64,000 nt of DNA from Pseudoruegeria aquimaris (GCF_900172235.1 NZ_FWFQ01000011.1:50540-114539), one strand, 5' to 3'; counted from the stretch's first letter, positions 17,270 to 26,326 are shown. Translations and numbers: made by a program. Notes: generated by a model not told the origin, from the sequence alone.

Positions 17270-18829
17270 ATGCGCGCGCCCAGCCGCTCAGATCTCAAAG
17301 CCCTCCGCCGCAACCTGCGCAGCACCGTCAGCGGCCCGCAGATCCTTGCCTTTCTGCCCGCGGCGACTCTGGCGAGCTACTGGATCGGCGGCGAAAGCGG
17401 GCTGCTGCTCTGCGCCCTCGGCCTGCCCGCCGCCTTCGCGCTGGCCGGCTCCTTCGGATTCGCGCCCGACGTGCCGGAACCCGAGGCCGATCCGGCGCAG
17501 CAGAAGGGCTTCGCCCATGCGGTGGACGTGGCCATGCGCGCCGCGCGCGGCACCTCGCGCCGGCCGGCCTGCTACCTGCTGATGCTGGACGAATACAATG
17601 CCCTGATCGAGCATTACGGCCGGGAGTCGATCCATGAAATCGAGCGCCGCGTCGCCGAGCGCCTCGCGCGCAGCCTGCGCAGCGGCGATCGGCTCTACCC
17701 GCTGGGCAACGGCCGCTTCGGCGTGGTGACGGCACCGGAAGAACGGCTCTCGCTGGAGGCCTCCATCCAGATCGGCACGCGGCTGCAATCGGCCATCACC
17801 GAGCCCTTCAGCCTCGACGGGCTGACCGTCTACACCTCCTGCTGCGTCGGCTTCTGCCTCGCCGGGCAGGCCCATGCCGAGACGGGCGCGGCCAGCGTCG
17901 CCGCCGCGGAAGCCGCGCTGGAACTGGCGCGCCGGCAGGGCCCCGGCGCCATCCGCGCCTTCACCCCGGAAATCGCGGCTCTGCCGGCGGAAATTCCGAT
18001 CCTCGCCGAGGCGCTCGAAACGGCCCTGGCGGAGGGGCAGATCATCGCCCATTTCCAACCGCAGGTCTCGGCCCGGACGGGGGAAATCACCGGCTTCGAG
18101 GCGCTCGCACGCTGGAACCACCCGGAGCGCGGCCTGCTGCCGCCCGGCGAGTTCCTGCCCGTCATCGCGACCGCGGGCCTGTCGGAGCGCCTGTGCCACC
18201 GCATGCTGGACGAAGCGCTGCGCGCCATGGCGCGCTGGCGGGCCGCCGGGCTGGCGGTGCCCTCCGTCAGCGTCAACCTCTCCACCGAGGAGTTGCGCAA
18301 TCCCGGCATCGTGGATCACATCCGCTGGGAACTGGATCGCCACGGCGTGCCCGCCGGCGCGCTGACGCTGGAAGTGCTTGAAACCGTGGCCGCCGGCGCG
18401 GGGGACGAGATGATCGTGCGCAACCTCGCCGCGCTCTCCGCCCTCGGCTGCCACATCGATCTGGACGATTTCGGCACCGGCGCAGCCGCGATCGCCAACA
18501 TCCGCCGGTTCTGCGTGCAGCGCATCAAGATCGATCGCAGCTTCGTCACCCACATCGACACCGACAGCGACCAGCAGGCCATCGTATCCGGCATCCTGTC
18601 GCTGGCCGAGCGGCTGAAGGTGGATACACTCGCCGAAGGTGTTGAAACACCGTCCGAACAGGCGGTTCTGGCGCAGATGGGCTGCGGCCACGTGCAGGGA
18701 TACGGCATCGCCCGCCCCATGCCGCTGATCGAGGCCGAAGCCTGGATCGCCGAGCATCAGGGCCGCCTTGGCATCGCCCGGGGCCCCGGCAGCCCGCGGG
18801 CCGCCGGCGGGCAGGCCGGGCACGGCTGA
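17270..18829 (+). CDS. Membrane protein with degenerate GGDEF and intact EAL domains
   Basis: Cyclic-di-GMP signalling protein, 519 residues. Hydrophobic segments at about 25-64 give two transmembrane helices. The GGDEF domain is degenerate: the active-site motif reads GNGRF, so it cannot be a normal cyclase. The EAL domain (from about residue 245) keeps FEALARW, NLSTEE, LEVLE, DDFGTG, KIDRSF and LAEGVET, the metal and substrate residues of active phosphodiesterases. It should therefore hydrolyse c-di-GMP, with the GGDEF half perhaps sensing GTP. The C-terminal tail is a short Gly/Ala/Pro stretch. It is a single gene. Confidence 0.93.
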   Translation: MRAPSRSDLKALRRNLRSTVSGPQILAFLPAATLASYWIGGESGLLLCALGLPAAFALAGSFGFAPDVPEPEADPAQQKGFAHAVDVAMRAARGTSRRPACYLLMLDEYNALIEHYGRESIHEIERRVAERLARSLRSGDRLYPLGNGRFGVVTAPEERLSLEASIQIGTRLQSAITEPFSLDGLTVYTSCCVGFCLAGQAHAETGAASVAAAEAALELARRQGPGAIRAFTPEIAALPAEIPILAEALETALAEGQIIAHFQPQVSARTGEITGFEALARWNHPERGLLPPGEFLPVIATAGLSERLCHRMLDEALRAMARWRAAGLAVPSVSVNLSTEELRNPGIVDHIRWELDRHGVPAGALTLEVLETVAAGAGDEMIVRNLAALSALGCHIDLDDFGTGAAAIANIRRFCVQRIKIDRSFVTHIDTDSDQQAIVSGILSLAERLKVDTLAEGVETPSEQAVLAQMGCGHVQGYGIARPMPLIEAEAWIAEHQGRLGIARGPGSPRAAGGQAGHG

Positions 18830-19248
18830 GCCCCCCCGGCGGCGAAACCGGGCCGCGCACAGGCGGCAGCCCCATCGCACCGCGCGGCTCGGCGCCATGC
18901 TCACGGGCCGGCACAGGCAGAAACAAGGCCCGAAACGAAGCCAGAAACAAGGGCCGAAACGAGGGCAAACTCATGGGCCGGCGCACCGCCGCCCGTTGCC
19001 CCCGCCCTGATCCACCCCGACCTGATGCCCCCCGACTGAGGCACCGCGTGGCACGGCGTCCTGCCCCCGGCTTCACCGCCGGCGGCACCGGCGAAGCCCG
19101 GCTGCCGTGCCATCCTGCCCGCCCCAAGGGGCGCCAAGGCCGGCTCCGCGCCCTTGCAACGCAGGGGGAAACCGGAAAATGACTTGACCTTTCGGCCCAC
19201 GGCCTGTTGAACCACCCCTGACTTTTTCCCGGAAGGTGGCTGTCCCAG
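18830..19248. other. Non-coding gap between the EAL gene and yidC, with a 24-bp tandem duplication
   Basis: About 420 bases with no credible gene; open frames here are short and low-complexity. It contains two adjacent 24-base copies (18918-18941 and 18942-18965, 20/24 identical) of a CAGAAACAAGG-type unit. A possible -35 TTGACC at 19184-19189 has no convincing -10. The yidC promoter should lie in the last part of this gap. Confidence 0.6.
18918..18965. repeat. 24-bp direct tandem duplication
   Basis: Two head-to-tail copies of a 24-base unit beginning CAGAAACAAGG, 20 of 24 bases the same. It is intergenic and too short to be a mobile element; probably slippage. Confidence 0.7.
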
Positions 19249-21051
19249 ATGGACGATCAGAACAAGAATCTCATCCTTGCAACCGCGCTCAGTTTCCTCG
19301 TGATCCTCGTGTGGTTCGTGCTCTTCCCACCAGAGGAGCCCGTGGTGGATCCGAACGCCCCCGAGGTGAGCGAAACCACGAACGTGCCGGCCGTGGATGC
19401 CACGCCGCTGGCTACCACCGACGCAACGGCCCCCGCAGGCGGCGAAACCGCCGTGGCGGAAGCCGCGCGCATCAAGGTGGAAACCGAGGCGCTCAGCGGC
19501 ACGATCTCGCTGGCCGGCGGCCGCATCGACGATCTGAAGCTGACGCAGTACAAGGAGACGATCGAGCCCGACAGCCCGCAGGTGACGCTCCTGCACCCCG
19601 AAGGCACCCCGGGCGGCTACTTCTCGCTCTTCGGCTGGGCCCCCGGCGGCGCCCTGGACTTCGCCGACGTACCCGGCCCCAGCACCGCCTGGCGGCAGGT
19701 GGGCGAAGGCGATCTGACGCCCGAGACCCCCGTCACGCTCGAATGGAGCAACGGCAAGGGCCTGACCTTCCAGCGCACCATCGCCGTGGATGCAGACAAC
19801 ATGTTCACCGTCACGCAGACGGTCCGCAACGCCTCCGGCGCGGAGGTTCGCCTCGCCCCCTACGCGGAAGTGGTGCGTGAAGGCGAGCCTTCGGATCTGA
19901 AGGGCTTCTTCATCATCCACGAAGGCGCCATCCAGCAGACGGGCGGCGAACTGAACGAACTGAGCTACAAGGATCTGCGCAATCTCGACTCCGACGACGT
20001 CTGGGGCCCGAGCACCGAGGTCACCTCCGTGGCGCAGAACGGCTGGGTCGGCTTCACCGACCACTACTGGATGACCACGATCATCCCGGCGCAGAACGAA
20101 AGCTTCAAATCCGTGCTGCGCTACGAGCCGCGCACCGACCGCTACAAGACGATCGCCCGCCGCGACGCCATGACCGTGCCCGCCGGGGCGTCGGCCTCCG
20201 TCGAGACGCGTTTCTTCGCCGGCGCCAAGGAGTGGGAGCAGCTGCGCACCTACGAGGATCAGGGCGTCTACCGTTTCGTCGACGCCATCGACTGGGGCTG
20301 GTTCTTCTTCCTGACCAAGCCGATCTTCCGCCTGCTGCACGCGCTGAACGGCTTCATCGGCAACATGGGCTGGTCCATCATCGTGCTGACCCTGATCATC
20401 AAGGGCATCCTCTTCCCGCTGGCCTACCGCTCCTACGTCTCGATGGCGAAGATGAAGGAGCTTCAGCCGGAGATGGAGAAGATCAAGGAGAAGGCCGGCG
20501 ACGACCGCCAGAAGCTCCAGCAGGAGATGATGGCGCTCTACAAGAAGGAAAAGGTCAACCCGGCCTCGGGCTGTCTGCCGATCCTGATGCAGATCCCGAT
20601 CTTCTTCTCGCTCTACAAGGTGATCTTCGTCACGATCGAACTGCGCCACGCGGCCTGGTTCGGGCCGTTCCAGGATCTCTCGGCGCCTGACCCGACCTCG
20701 ATCATGAACCTCTTCGGCCTGCTGCCCTTCGCCGGGCCAGAGCCGGGCACGCTGATGGCGACGATCTTCCTCGGCATCCTGCCGCTGCTCCTGGGCATCT
20801 CCATGTGGCTGCAGCAGAAGCTGAACCCGGCGCCCACCGATCCAACGCAGGCGATGGTCTTCGCCTGGATGCCCTGGGTCTTCATGTTCATGCTGGGCAG
20901 CTTCGCTTCGGGGCTGGTGGTGTACTGGATCGCCAACAACACGATCACCTTCACCCAGCAGTACCTGATCATGCGCAGCCAGGGCTACAAGCCGGACGTG
21001 CTGGGCAACATCACCTCCAGCTTCCGGCGCAAGAAGCCCGAAAGCAAATGA
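19249..21051 (+). CDS. yidC: Membrane protein insertase YidC
   Basis: Inner-membrane insertase that acts with or without SecYEG. It has 600 residues. There is an N-terminal transmembrane anchor (LILATALSFLVILVWFVLF), an Asp/Glu/Ala/Thr-rich linker, the large periplasmic domain, then the conserved core of five helices with KPIFRLLHALN, the cytoplasmic helical hairpin KEKVNPASGCLP, and the C-terminal membrane helices ending in a basic tail. The Gram-negative periplasmic domain is complete. Its TGA overlaps the ATG of the MOSC gene, so the two genes and engB form one unit. Confidence 0.97.
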   Translation: MDDQNKNLILATALSFLVILVWFVLFPPEEPVVDPNAPEVSETTNVPAVDATPLATTDATAPAGGETAVAEAARIKVETEALSGTISLAGGRIDDLKLTQYKETIEPDSPQVTLLHPEGTPGGYFSLFGWAPGGALDFADVPGPSTAWRQVGEGDLTPETPVTLEWSNGKGLTFQRTIAVDADNMFTVTQTVRNASGAEVRLAPYAEVVREGEPSDLKGFFIIHEGAIQQTGGELNELSYKDLRNLDSDDVWGPSTEVTSVAQNGWVGFTDHYWMTTIIPAQNESFKSVLRYEPRTDRYKTIARRDAMTVPAGASASVETRFFAGAKEWEQLRTYEDQGVYRFVDAIDWGWFFFLTKPIFRLLHALNGFIGNMGWSIIVLTLIIKGILFPLAYRSYVSMAKMKELQPEMEKIKEKAGDDRQKLQQEMMALYKKEKVNPASGCLPILMQIPIFFSLYKVIFVTIELRHAAWFGPFQDLSAPDPTSIMNLFGLLPFAGPEPGTLMATIFLGILPLLLGISMWLQQKLNPAPTDPTQAMVFAWMPWVFMFMLGSFASGLVVYWIANNTITFTQQYLIMRSQGYKPDVLGNITSSFRRKKPESK

Positions 21052-21794
21052 GCGCGCGCCTCACCGACATCTGGCGCCATCCGATCAAGGCCCATGGGCG
21101 CGAGCGGCTCGAAGCGGTCACGCTGACGGCCGGCGCCCCGCTGCCCTTCGATCGCGCCTGGGCGGTGACGCATGAACGCAGCAAGGCGCAGGGCACCGAA
21201 TGGGTGCCCTGCGGCCATTTCTCTCGCGGCGCCAAGGCGCCCGGCCTGATGGCGATCGACTGCCGCTACGACGAGGCCAGCGGCCAGATCACCCTGCGCC
21301 ACGAAACGCGGGGCGAGATCACCTTCGATCCCGATGGCGACGTGAGCGGCTTCCTCGCCTGGGTGGCGCCGCTGATGCCCGAGGACGGGCTCGCCTCCAC
21401 CGGCATCCTGCGGGTGCCCGGCGTGGCCATGACCGATACCGATTTCCCCTCGATCAGCCTCATCAACCTGACCTCGCATCGCGCCGTGGCCCAGAAGATC
21501 GGGCGGGACATCTCGCCCCTGCGCTGGCGCGGCAACCTCTGGCTCGACGGGCTCGCCCCGTGGGAAGAGGAGGAATGGCTGGGCCGTGACCTGCGGATCG
21601 GCGAGGTGGTGCTCTCGGTGCGCGAGCAGATCACCCGCTGCAAGGCCACCACGGCCAGCGTCAGGACGGGCCGGCGCGACGCCGATACGCTCGCGGCCCT
21701 GCGCGATGGCTGGGGGCATCAGGAATTCGGCGTCTACGCCACAGTGAAACAGGGCGGCATGATCCGCACCGGAGATCCCTTGGAGCTGCTTTGA
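21048..21794 (+). CDS. MOSC domain protein
   Basis: Predicted sulfur-carrier/molybdenum-cofactor-type MOSC protein, 248 residues. The N-terminal beta-barrel part (DIWRHPIKAHGRERL, FDRAWAVTH) matches MOSC_N. The MOSC core follows, and the conserved cysteine sits in ITRCKATTASVRTGRRD. The start is the ATG overlapping the yidC stop; longer frames run inside yidC. It is translationally coupled on both sides (ATGA with yidC, TGATG with engB). The substrate is unknown; relatives include YiiM/YcbX-like enzymes that reduce N-hydroxylated compounds. Confidence 0.88.
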   Translation: MSARLTDIWRHPIKAHGRERLEAVTLTAGAPLPFDRAWAVTHERSKAQGTEWVPCGHFSRGAKAPGLMAIDCRYDEASGQITLRHETRGEITFDPDGDVSGFLAWVAPLMPEDGLASTGILRVPGVAMTDTDFPSISLINLTSHRAVAQKIGRDISPLRWRGNLWLDGLAPWEEEEWLGRDLRIGEVVLSVREQITRCKATTASVRTGRRDADTLAALRDGWGHQEFGVYATVKQGGMIRTGDPLELL

Positions 21795-22444
21795 TGGCCT
21801 TTACATTCACCATCGCCCCCGAGCCCGACCCCCTGCGCAGCGAGGCCGGGCGCAAGCTTTTCGCCGGCACGACCGACTTCCTGAAGGGCGTCGTCGCGAT
21901 GAGCGGCATGCCCCCCGCCGACCGGCTGGAAGTCTGTTTCGCGGGCCGCTCCAATGTGGGAAAATCCACGCTGATCAACGCGCTCACCGGCCGCAAGGCG
22001 CTGGCGCGCGCCTCCAACACGCCGGGCCGCACCCAGGAGATCAACTTCTTCACCGTGGCCGACAGCCACTACCTCGTGGACCTGCCCGGCTACGGCTATG
22101 CCAACGCACCGCTGCCGGTGGTGGAGAAATGGCAGCGCCTGCTGAAGAGCTATCTCTCCGGCCGCCCCTCGCTGCGCCGCGCCTTCGTGCTCATCGATTC
22201 CCGTCACGGGGTGAAGAAGGTGGATTCCGAGATCATGGCGCTGCTCGACAAATCCGCCGTGACCTTCCAGGTGGTCATGACGAAGACGGACAAGGTGAAG
22301 GAAAAGGACCGTGCCAAGGTGATGGAGCAGGTCAAGGCCGCGCTCGCCAAACATCCGGCCGCCTATCCCGAGATCGTGCTCACGTCTTCGGAAAAGGGCG
22401 AAGGCATCGCCACCCTGCGCGCCATCATCGCCGGGCTGGAATAG
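21794..22444 (+). CDS. engB: Ribosome biogenesis GTP-binding protein EngB/YsxC
   Basis: Small GTPase needed for assembly of the 50S subunit, 216 residues. G1 is GRSNVGKST, the switch I threonine is in NTPGRTQ, G3 is DLPGYGYA, G4 is TKTD and G5 is SSEKGEG. All nucleotide-binding motifs are intact. The start is the ATG that overlaps the MOSC stop by one base. A TTG three bases earlier is an inferior alternative. The yidC-MOSC-engB arrangement links membrane insertion and ribosome assembly genes. Confidence 0.95.
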   Translation: MAFTFTIAPEPDPLRSEAGRKLFAGTTDFLKGVVAMSGMPPADRLEVCFAGRSNVGKSTLINALTGRKALARASNTPGRTQEINFFTVADSHYLVDLPGYGYANAPLPVVEKWQRLLKSYLSGRPSLRRAFVLIDSRHGVKKVDSEIMALLDKSAVTFQVVMTKTDKVKEKDRAKVMEQVKAALAKHPAAYPEIVLTSSEKGEGIATLRAIIAGLE

Positions 22445-22489
22445 CCGGACGCGGCCGGACATGGGGGTTCCGCCCCCGGCCCTCGCGGG

Positions 22490-22525
22490 CCTCCCCCGGG
22501 ATATTTGCGGAACAAAGTGGGCCCC
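22490..22525 (+). repeat. 36-bp dispersed intergenic element, copy 1
   Basis: A sequence beginning CCTCCCCCGGGATATTTG and ending in ACAAAGTGGGCCCC, 45 bases after the engB stop and in the engB direction. It matches the minus strand of 63323-63358 at 35 of 36 bases. A GC hairpin (GGGGG/CCCCC, about 22463-22477) precedes it. Confidence 0.8.
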
Positions 22526-22547
22526 GCTGACCGCCTCATGACGGCGA

Positions 22548-23289
22548 TCAGACGTGCTGGGCGCCGTTCACCTCGATTTCCGCGCCGGAGATGTAGGAGC
22601 TTTGCGGCGAGCAGAGGAAGTAGATCGCATCGGCCACTTCGGAGGGCTGACCGAGGCGCTGCAGGGGCAGTTTTTTCGACGATCTTCTCGGTGCCGGGGC
22701 TGAGGATCGCGGTTTCCACCTCGCCGGGCGCGATCGCGTTCACCCGCACGCCGAGCGGGCCGAAATCATGGGCCATCTCCCGCGTCAGTGCAGCGAGCGC
22801 GGCCTTGGAGGTGGCGTAGGCGGCCCCGGCGAACGGATGGACCCGTGAACCGGCGATGGAGGTGACGTTGACGACGGAGCCCTTCGCGGCCGCGAGTTCG
22901 TCCTTCAGGCCGCGGGCCAGCACGACGGACGCGAAGAAATTCACGTGGAAGACCTGCCCCCAGGTGCGCAGATCGGTGTCGATGGTGTTCAGGCGTTCGC
23001 CGTTCGGCCCTTTCGGCGAGATCCCGGCGTTGTTGACCAGAGCGTCAAGCCGCCCGTCGAGCTTGGCGCGGATCACCTCGATGGCTTCGATGGTGTTGCT
23101 CGGATCCGCGAGATCGATCTGGATGTGGTTCTCCGCGCCGCCGGGCCAGGGGCAGCGGGCATCGAAGGGCTGGCGGGAGCAGGTGAGCACGCGCCAGCCC
23201 TCCGCGGAGAAGCGTTTCACGGTGGCGTGCCCGATTCCGCGGCTGGCACCGGTGAGCAGGAGGGTCTTCTGGGTATGCGACTCGGCCAT
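22548..23289 (-). pseudogene. SDR-family oxidoreductase with single-base frameshift
   Basis: A classical short-chain dehydrogenase. From the ATG at 23289 it reads TGASRGIG (cofactor loop), NNAG, the catalytic Ser (NVTS), then Tyr and Lys in YATSK, and the APGEV loop. At codon about 206 an A6 run (T6 on the plus strand, 22671-22676) puts the frame out by one. Removing one base restores a normal ending with LGQPSEVADAIYFL and SGAEIEVNG, stopping at 22548 for a 246-residue protein. As written, the gene reads on into unrelated sequence. It may be a real mutation, a homopolymer sequencing error, or rescued by transcriptional slippage. The gene is divergent from argB. Confidence 0.85.
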
Positions 23290-23417
23290 TGGGGATCTCC
23301 GGGTGGGCGAGGCGCAGCCTAGCGCAGCGGGGGCGAAAGGCAATGCGTCCGGCGGTTCCCCCTTGGCAGAGCCACGGCAAATCTCTAACACAAGCGCCGA
23401 CAACAGGGACCGAACAC

Positions 23418-24287
23418 ATGAAGACGCAGGACGCCATGAACCGCGACTGGATCGCCACCGCCAGAACTCTTTCCCAGGCGCTGCCCTACCTGCAGCGCTA
23501 CGACGACGCCATCGTGGTGATCAAGTTCGGCGGCCACGCCATGGGCAGCGACGAGGCGATGGAGAGCTTCGCGCGCGACATCGTTCTGCTGCAGCAGGTG
23601 GGGGTGAACCCGGTGATCGTCCATGGGGGCGGGCCGATGATCAACGAACTGCTGGCCAAGCTCGACATCAGGTCGGAGTTCGTCAACGGCAAGCGCGTGA
23701 CCGATCAGGCCACCGTGGAAGTGGTGGAAATGGTGCTCTCGGGGCGTGTGAACAAGCGCATCGTGCAGGCGATCAACGCGCAGGGCGGCAAGGCCGTGGG
23801 CCTGTCGGGCAAGGACGCCAACCTGATGATCTGCGAACAGACGGACCCGGCGCTCGGCTTCGTGGGCACGCCCTCGGAGATGAACCCCGAGATCCTGCAC
23901 AACCTCTTTGCCGCCAACAAGATCCCGGTCATCGCGCCGCTCGGTGCGGGCCGCAACGGCGAGACGTTCAACGTCAACGGCGACACCGCCGCGGGCGCCA
24001 TCGCCGCGGCGCTGAAGGCCGATCGCCTGCTGCTGCTGACCGACGTGGAAGGCGTGAAGAATGCCGAAGGTGAGGTGGTGACGGAGCTTTCGCGCGAACA
24101 GGTGCAGGAGCTGACGGCGGCCGGCGTGATCGCCGGCGGCATGATCCCCAAGACCGAGACCTGCCTGGCCGCGCTCGAAGGCGGCGTGCGCGCGGCGGTG
24201 ATCCTGGACGGGCGTGCCCCCAACGCGGTGCTGCTGGAGCTGTTCACCGAACACGGGGCCGGCAGCATCATCCGCGAGCCGCGCTGA
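23418..24287 (+). CDS. argB: Acetylglutamate kinase ArgB
   Basis: Second enzyme of arginine synthesis, phosphorylating N-acetyl-L-glutamate. It has 289 residues. The N-terminal KFGGHAMG loop and VHGGGPMIN bind phosphate groups, [12 protein letters not shown] carries the substrate site, and TDVEGVKN lies near the ATP site. The extended N-terminal helix ([20 protein letters not shown]) is the kind found in arginine-inhibited hexameric enzymes, so feedback inhibition is likely. I start at 23418; an ATG 18 bases on is possible. It stands alone, divergent from the SDR pseudogene. Confidence 0.96.
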   Translation: MKTQDAMNRDWIATARTLSQALPYLQRYDDAIVVIKFGGHAMGSDEAMESFARDIVLLQQVGVNPVIVHGGGPMINELLAKLDIRSEFVNGKRVTDQATVEVVEMVLSGRVNKRIVQAINAQGGKAVGLSGKDANLMICEQTDPALGFVGTPSEMNPEILHNLFAANKIPVIAPLGAGRNGETFNVNGDTAAGAIAAALKADRLLLLTDVEGVKNAEGEVVTELSREQVQELTAAGVIAGGMIPKTETCLAALEGGVRAAVILDGRAPNAVLLELFTEHGAGSIIREPR

Positions 24288-24355
24288 CGCTTTCGTGTAT
24301 CCCCGCGCCGCTTTGCCCGGTTGCGCCTCGGCGTGGTTCGGGCTGAACTGCGCCC

Positions 24356-25150
24356 ATGGAACATGAAGCGCTGATCCGGCTGTCCGTTTTCCTTGGCCTT
24401 TTCGCCGTGCTTGCGACGGCGGAGGCGCTGCTGCCGAAGCGGCCGCGCCGGGAAAGCCGGGTGCGGCGCTGGCGCACGAACTGGGCTCTGGTGGTGATCG
24501 ATACGCTCTCGCTGCGCCTCGTGGCACTTGCCCTGCCGCTGCTGGCCGTCGGGGCCGCCCTGGATGCCGCCGCCCGCGGCTGGGGGTTTTTAAACGCGCT
24601 TGCCTGGCCGACGTGGCTGGAGATGCTTCTGGCCATTCTCATCCTCGACCTCGCGATCTGGGCGCAGCACCTCGTCACCCACAAGGTGCCCCTGCTGTGG
24701 CGGCTGCACCGGGTGCACCACGCCGACCGCGACATGGACGTTACGACCGCCATCCGGTTCCACCCGGTGGAGATCGCGCTCTCCATGCTGCTCAAGATCG
24801 GGCTCGTCTACCTGCTGGGGCCCTCCGCGCTGGCGGTCGTGATGTTCGAGGTGCTGCTCAACGGCACGGCGATGTTCAACCATGCCAACCTGCGGCTGCC
24901 GCCCCGGCTGGACGCGGCGCTGCGGCTGGTGATCGTCACCCCGGACATGCACCGGGTGCACCACTCCGACCGGCGCGACGAGCATGACAGCAACTACGGC
25001 TTTTCCCTTTCCATCTGGGATCGGATCTTCGGCACCTACGTGCCGCAGCCCGAGGCCGGCCACGAGGGCATGACGGTCGGGCTGCAATGGCAGGACGAGC
25101 GGCCCGCGAAACTGGGGTGGAGCCTCTGGCTGCCATTCGCGCGCAAGTGA
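24356..25150 (+). CDS. Sterol desaturase/fatty acid hydroxylase family membrane protein
   Basis: Integral membrane di-iron enzyme, 264 residues. Several hydrophobic helices surround the three histidine clusters that bind the two irons: HLVTH, HRVHH and HRVHHS. These match the fatty acid hydroxylase superfamily (PF04116 type), which inserts or rearranges oxygen on lipids. The substrate cannot be told from sequence. Its last codons overlap the start of an Fe-S protein gene (GTGA), which could be the electron donor. Bacterial members act on carotenoids, hopanoids or fatty acids. Confidence 0.9.
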   Translation: MEHEALIRLSVFLGLFAVLATAEALLPKRPRRESRVRRWRTNWALVVIDTLSLRLVALALPLLAVGAALDAAARGWGFLNALAWPTWLEMLLAILILDLAIWAQHLVTHKVPLLWRLHRVHHADRDMDVTTAIRFHPVEIALSMLLKIGLVYLLGPSALAVVMFEVLLNGTAMFNHANLRLPPRLDAALRLVIVTPDMHRVHHSDRRDEHDSNYGFSLSIWDRIFGTYVPQPEAGHEGMTVGLQWQDERPAKLGWSLWLPFARK

Positions 25151-25773
25151 GGCAGGTCAGGGTCTTGTCCGAAAACGGGTTGTTCGTGATGGGCGGGCTG
25201 CATCCTGCCGAGGGCGGCACGCTGATGCTGATCGGCATGGCGGCCGATGGCTGGCCCTGCTTCACCGCGAGCCGGGAATATGCCGACGGCGCCCCGGACC
25301 CGCTGGACCGGTTTTCCAAGCGGGTGATCGGCGGCCTTGCGAAGCAGATGGGCGGGCACGCCGTATTCCCGTCCGACGGGCCGCCCTACCCCCCGTTCAT
25401 CCGCTGGGCGCTCGACAGCGGTTCGTTCTGGCAGAGCCCGGTCGGGATGCTCGTCCATGCCGAGGCCGGGCTGATGATCTCGCTGCGCGGGGCGCTGCAG
25501 CTGCCCGGTATCCATCCCCAGCCCGAAGTGCCCACCGCCGCGCCCTGCGATAGCTGCGAGGGCCAGCCCTGCCGCGGCGCCTGCCCCGTGGATGCGCTCG
25601 GCGGGCCCGAGGGCTACGACGTGGCAGGCTGCAAGGATTACCTTGCAACGCCGCCCGGAAGCGCGTGCTATGAGGGCGGCTGCCTCGCGCGCCGCGCCTG
25701 CCCCGTCAGCGCGGCCTTCGGGCGGCCCGATGCCCAATCCGCCTTTCACATGCGAGCCTTCCTGCCGAAATGA
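25147..25773 (+). CDS. [4Fe-4S] ferredoxin-like protein
   Basis: Cytoplasmic Fe-S protein of 208 residues. The C-terminal half has two cysteine clusters: CDSCEGQPCRGACP (CxxCx4CxxxCP) and CYEGGCLARRACP. This is the spacing of a two-cluster ferredoxin fold related to the QueG C-terminal domain. The N-terminal part (FVMGGLHPAEGG) is conserved in related proteins but has no known function. I start at the GTG overlapping the upstream stop; an ATG 60 bases earlier would lie inside the hydroxylase gene. It overlaps both neighbours, making a tight three-gene operon. Confidence 0.8.
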   Translation: MRQVRVLSENGLFVMGGLHPAEGGTLMLIGMAADGWPCFTASREYADGAPDPLDRFSKRVIGGLAKQMGGHAVFPSDGPPYPPFIRWALDSGSFWQSPVGMLVHAEAGLMISLRGALQLPGIHPQPEVPTAAPCDSCEGQPCRGACPVDALGGPEGYDVAGCKDYLATPPGSACYEGGCLARRACPVSAAFGRPDAQSAFHMRAFLPK

Positions 25774-26276
25774 CATTGCGCCTGATCCTCACCCGCCACG
25801 CCAAATCGGCCTGGGACGACCCCCTCGCCGACGACCATGACCGCAAGCTGAACGATCGCGGAACGCGCGCCGCCACGGCCATCGGCGCCTGGCTTGCGCG
25901 GCAGGGCTACGTGCCTCGGCAGGTGATCTCTTCCTCGGCCACGCGCACCCGCGAAACCTGGGCGCTGATCGCGGAGCAGCTTGAAGCACCGCCCGAGGCA
26001 AGCTTCACGCGAAGGCTCTACCATGCCCCCGCGCTGCGGATGCTGAGCGTGCTGCAGGAGGCCACCGCACCTTGCGTGCTGATGCTTGGGCACAACCCCG
26101 GAATCGCGGATTTCGCCGAGCAGATCCTTGCCGAACCGGTGAAGGACGGCGCCTATTTTCAATATCCCACCTGCGCCACGGCGGTGGTGGATTTCACCGC
26201 AAGCAGCTGGGCGCAGGTTCAGACGGGCACCGGAGAACTGGTGGATTTCATCGTGCCGAGGCGGCTTACCGGATGA
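25770..26276 (+). CDS. SixA-like histidine phosphatase
   Basis: A compact 168-residue protein of the histidine phosphatase superfamily. The N-terminal catalytic motif is LTRHAKSAW with the phospho-accepting His; the second His is in LGHNPGIADF, and SSSATRTRETW carries the phosphate-binding Arg. It lacks the insertions of phosphoglycerate mutase and resembles SixA, which removes phosphate from phosphohistidine proteins. It overlaps the Fe-S gene by ATGA. Its target here is not known; two hairpins follow the stop. Confidence 0.88.
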   Translation: MTLRLILTRHAKSAWDDPLADDHDRKLNDRGTRAATAIGAWLARQGYVPRQVISSSATRTRETWALIAEQLEAPPEASFTRRLYHAPALRMLSVLQEATAPCVLMLGHNPGIADFAEQILAEPVKDGAYFQYPTCATAVVDFTASSWAQVQTGTGELVDFIVPRRLTG

Positions 26277-26326
26277 TTGCACTCCGCTTCAACGAGCGAT
26301 GAACGCTCGCCCGGGTGGGCGCGGAA

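Noticed and set aside
22671..22677. Programmed -1 frameshift (A AAA AAC) in the SDR gene
   Set aside because: The heptamer is not in the reading phase needed for -1 slippage, and the change required is +1; an indel is simpler.
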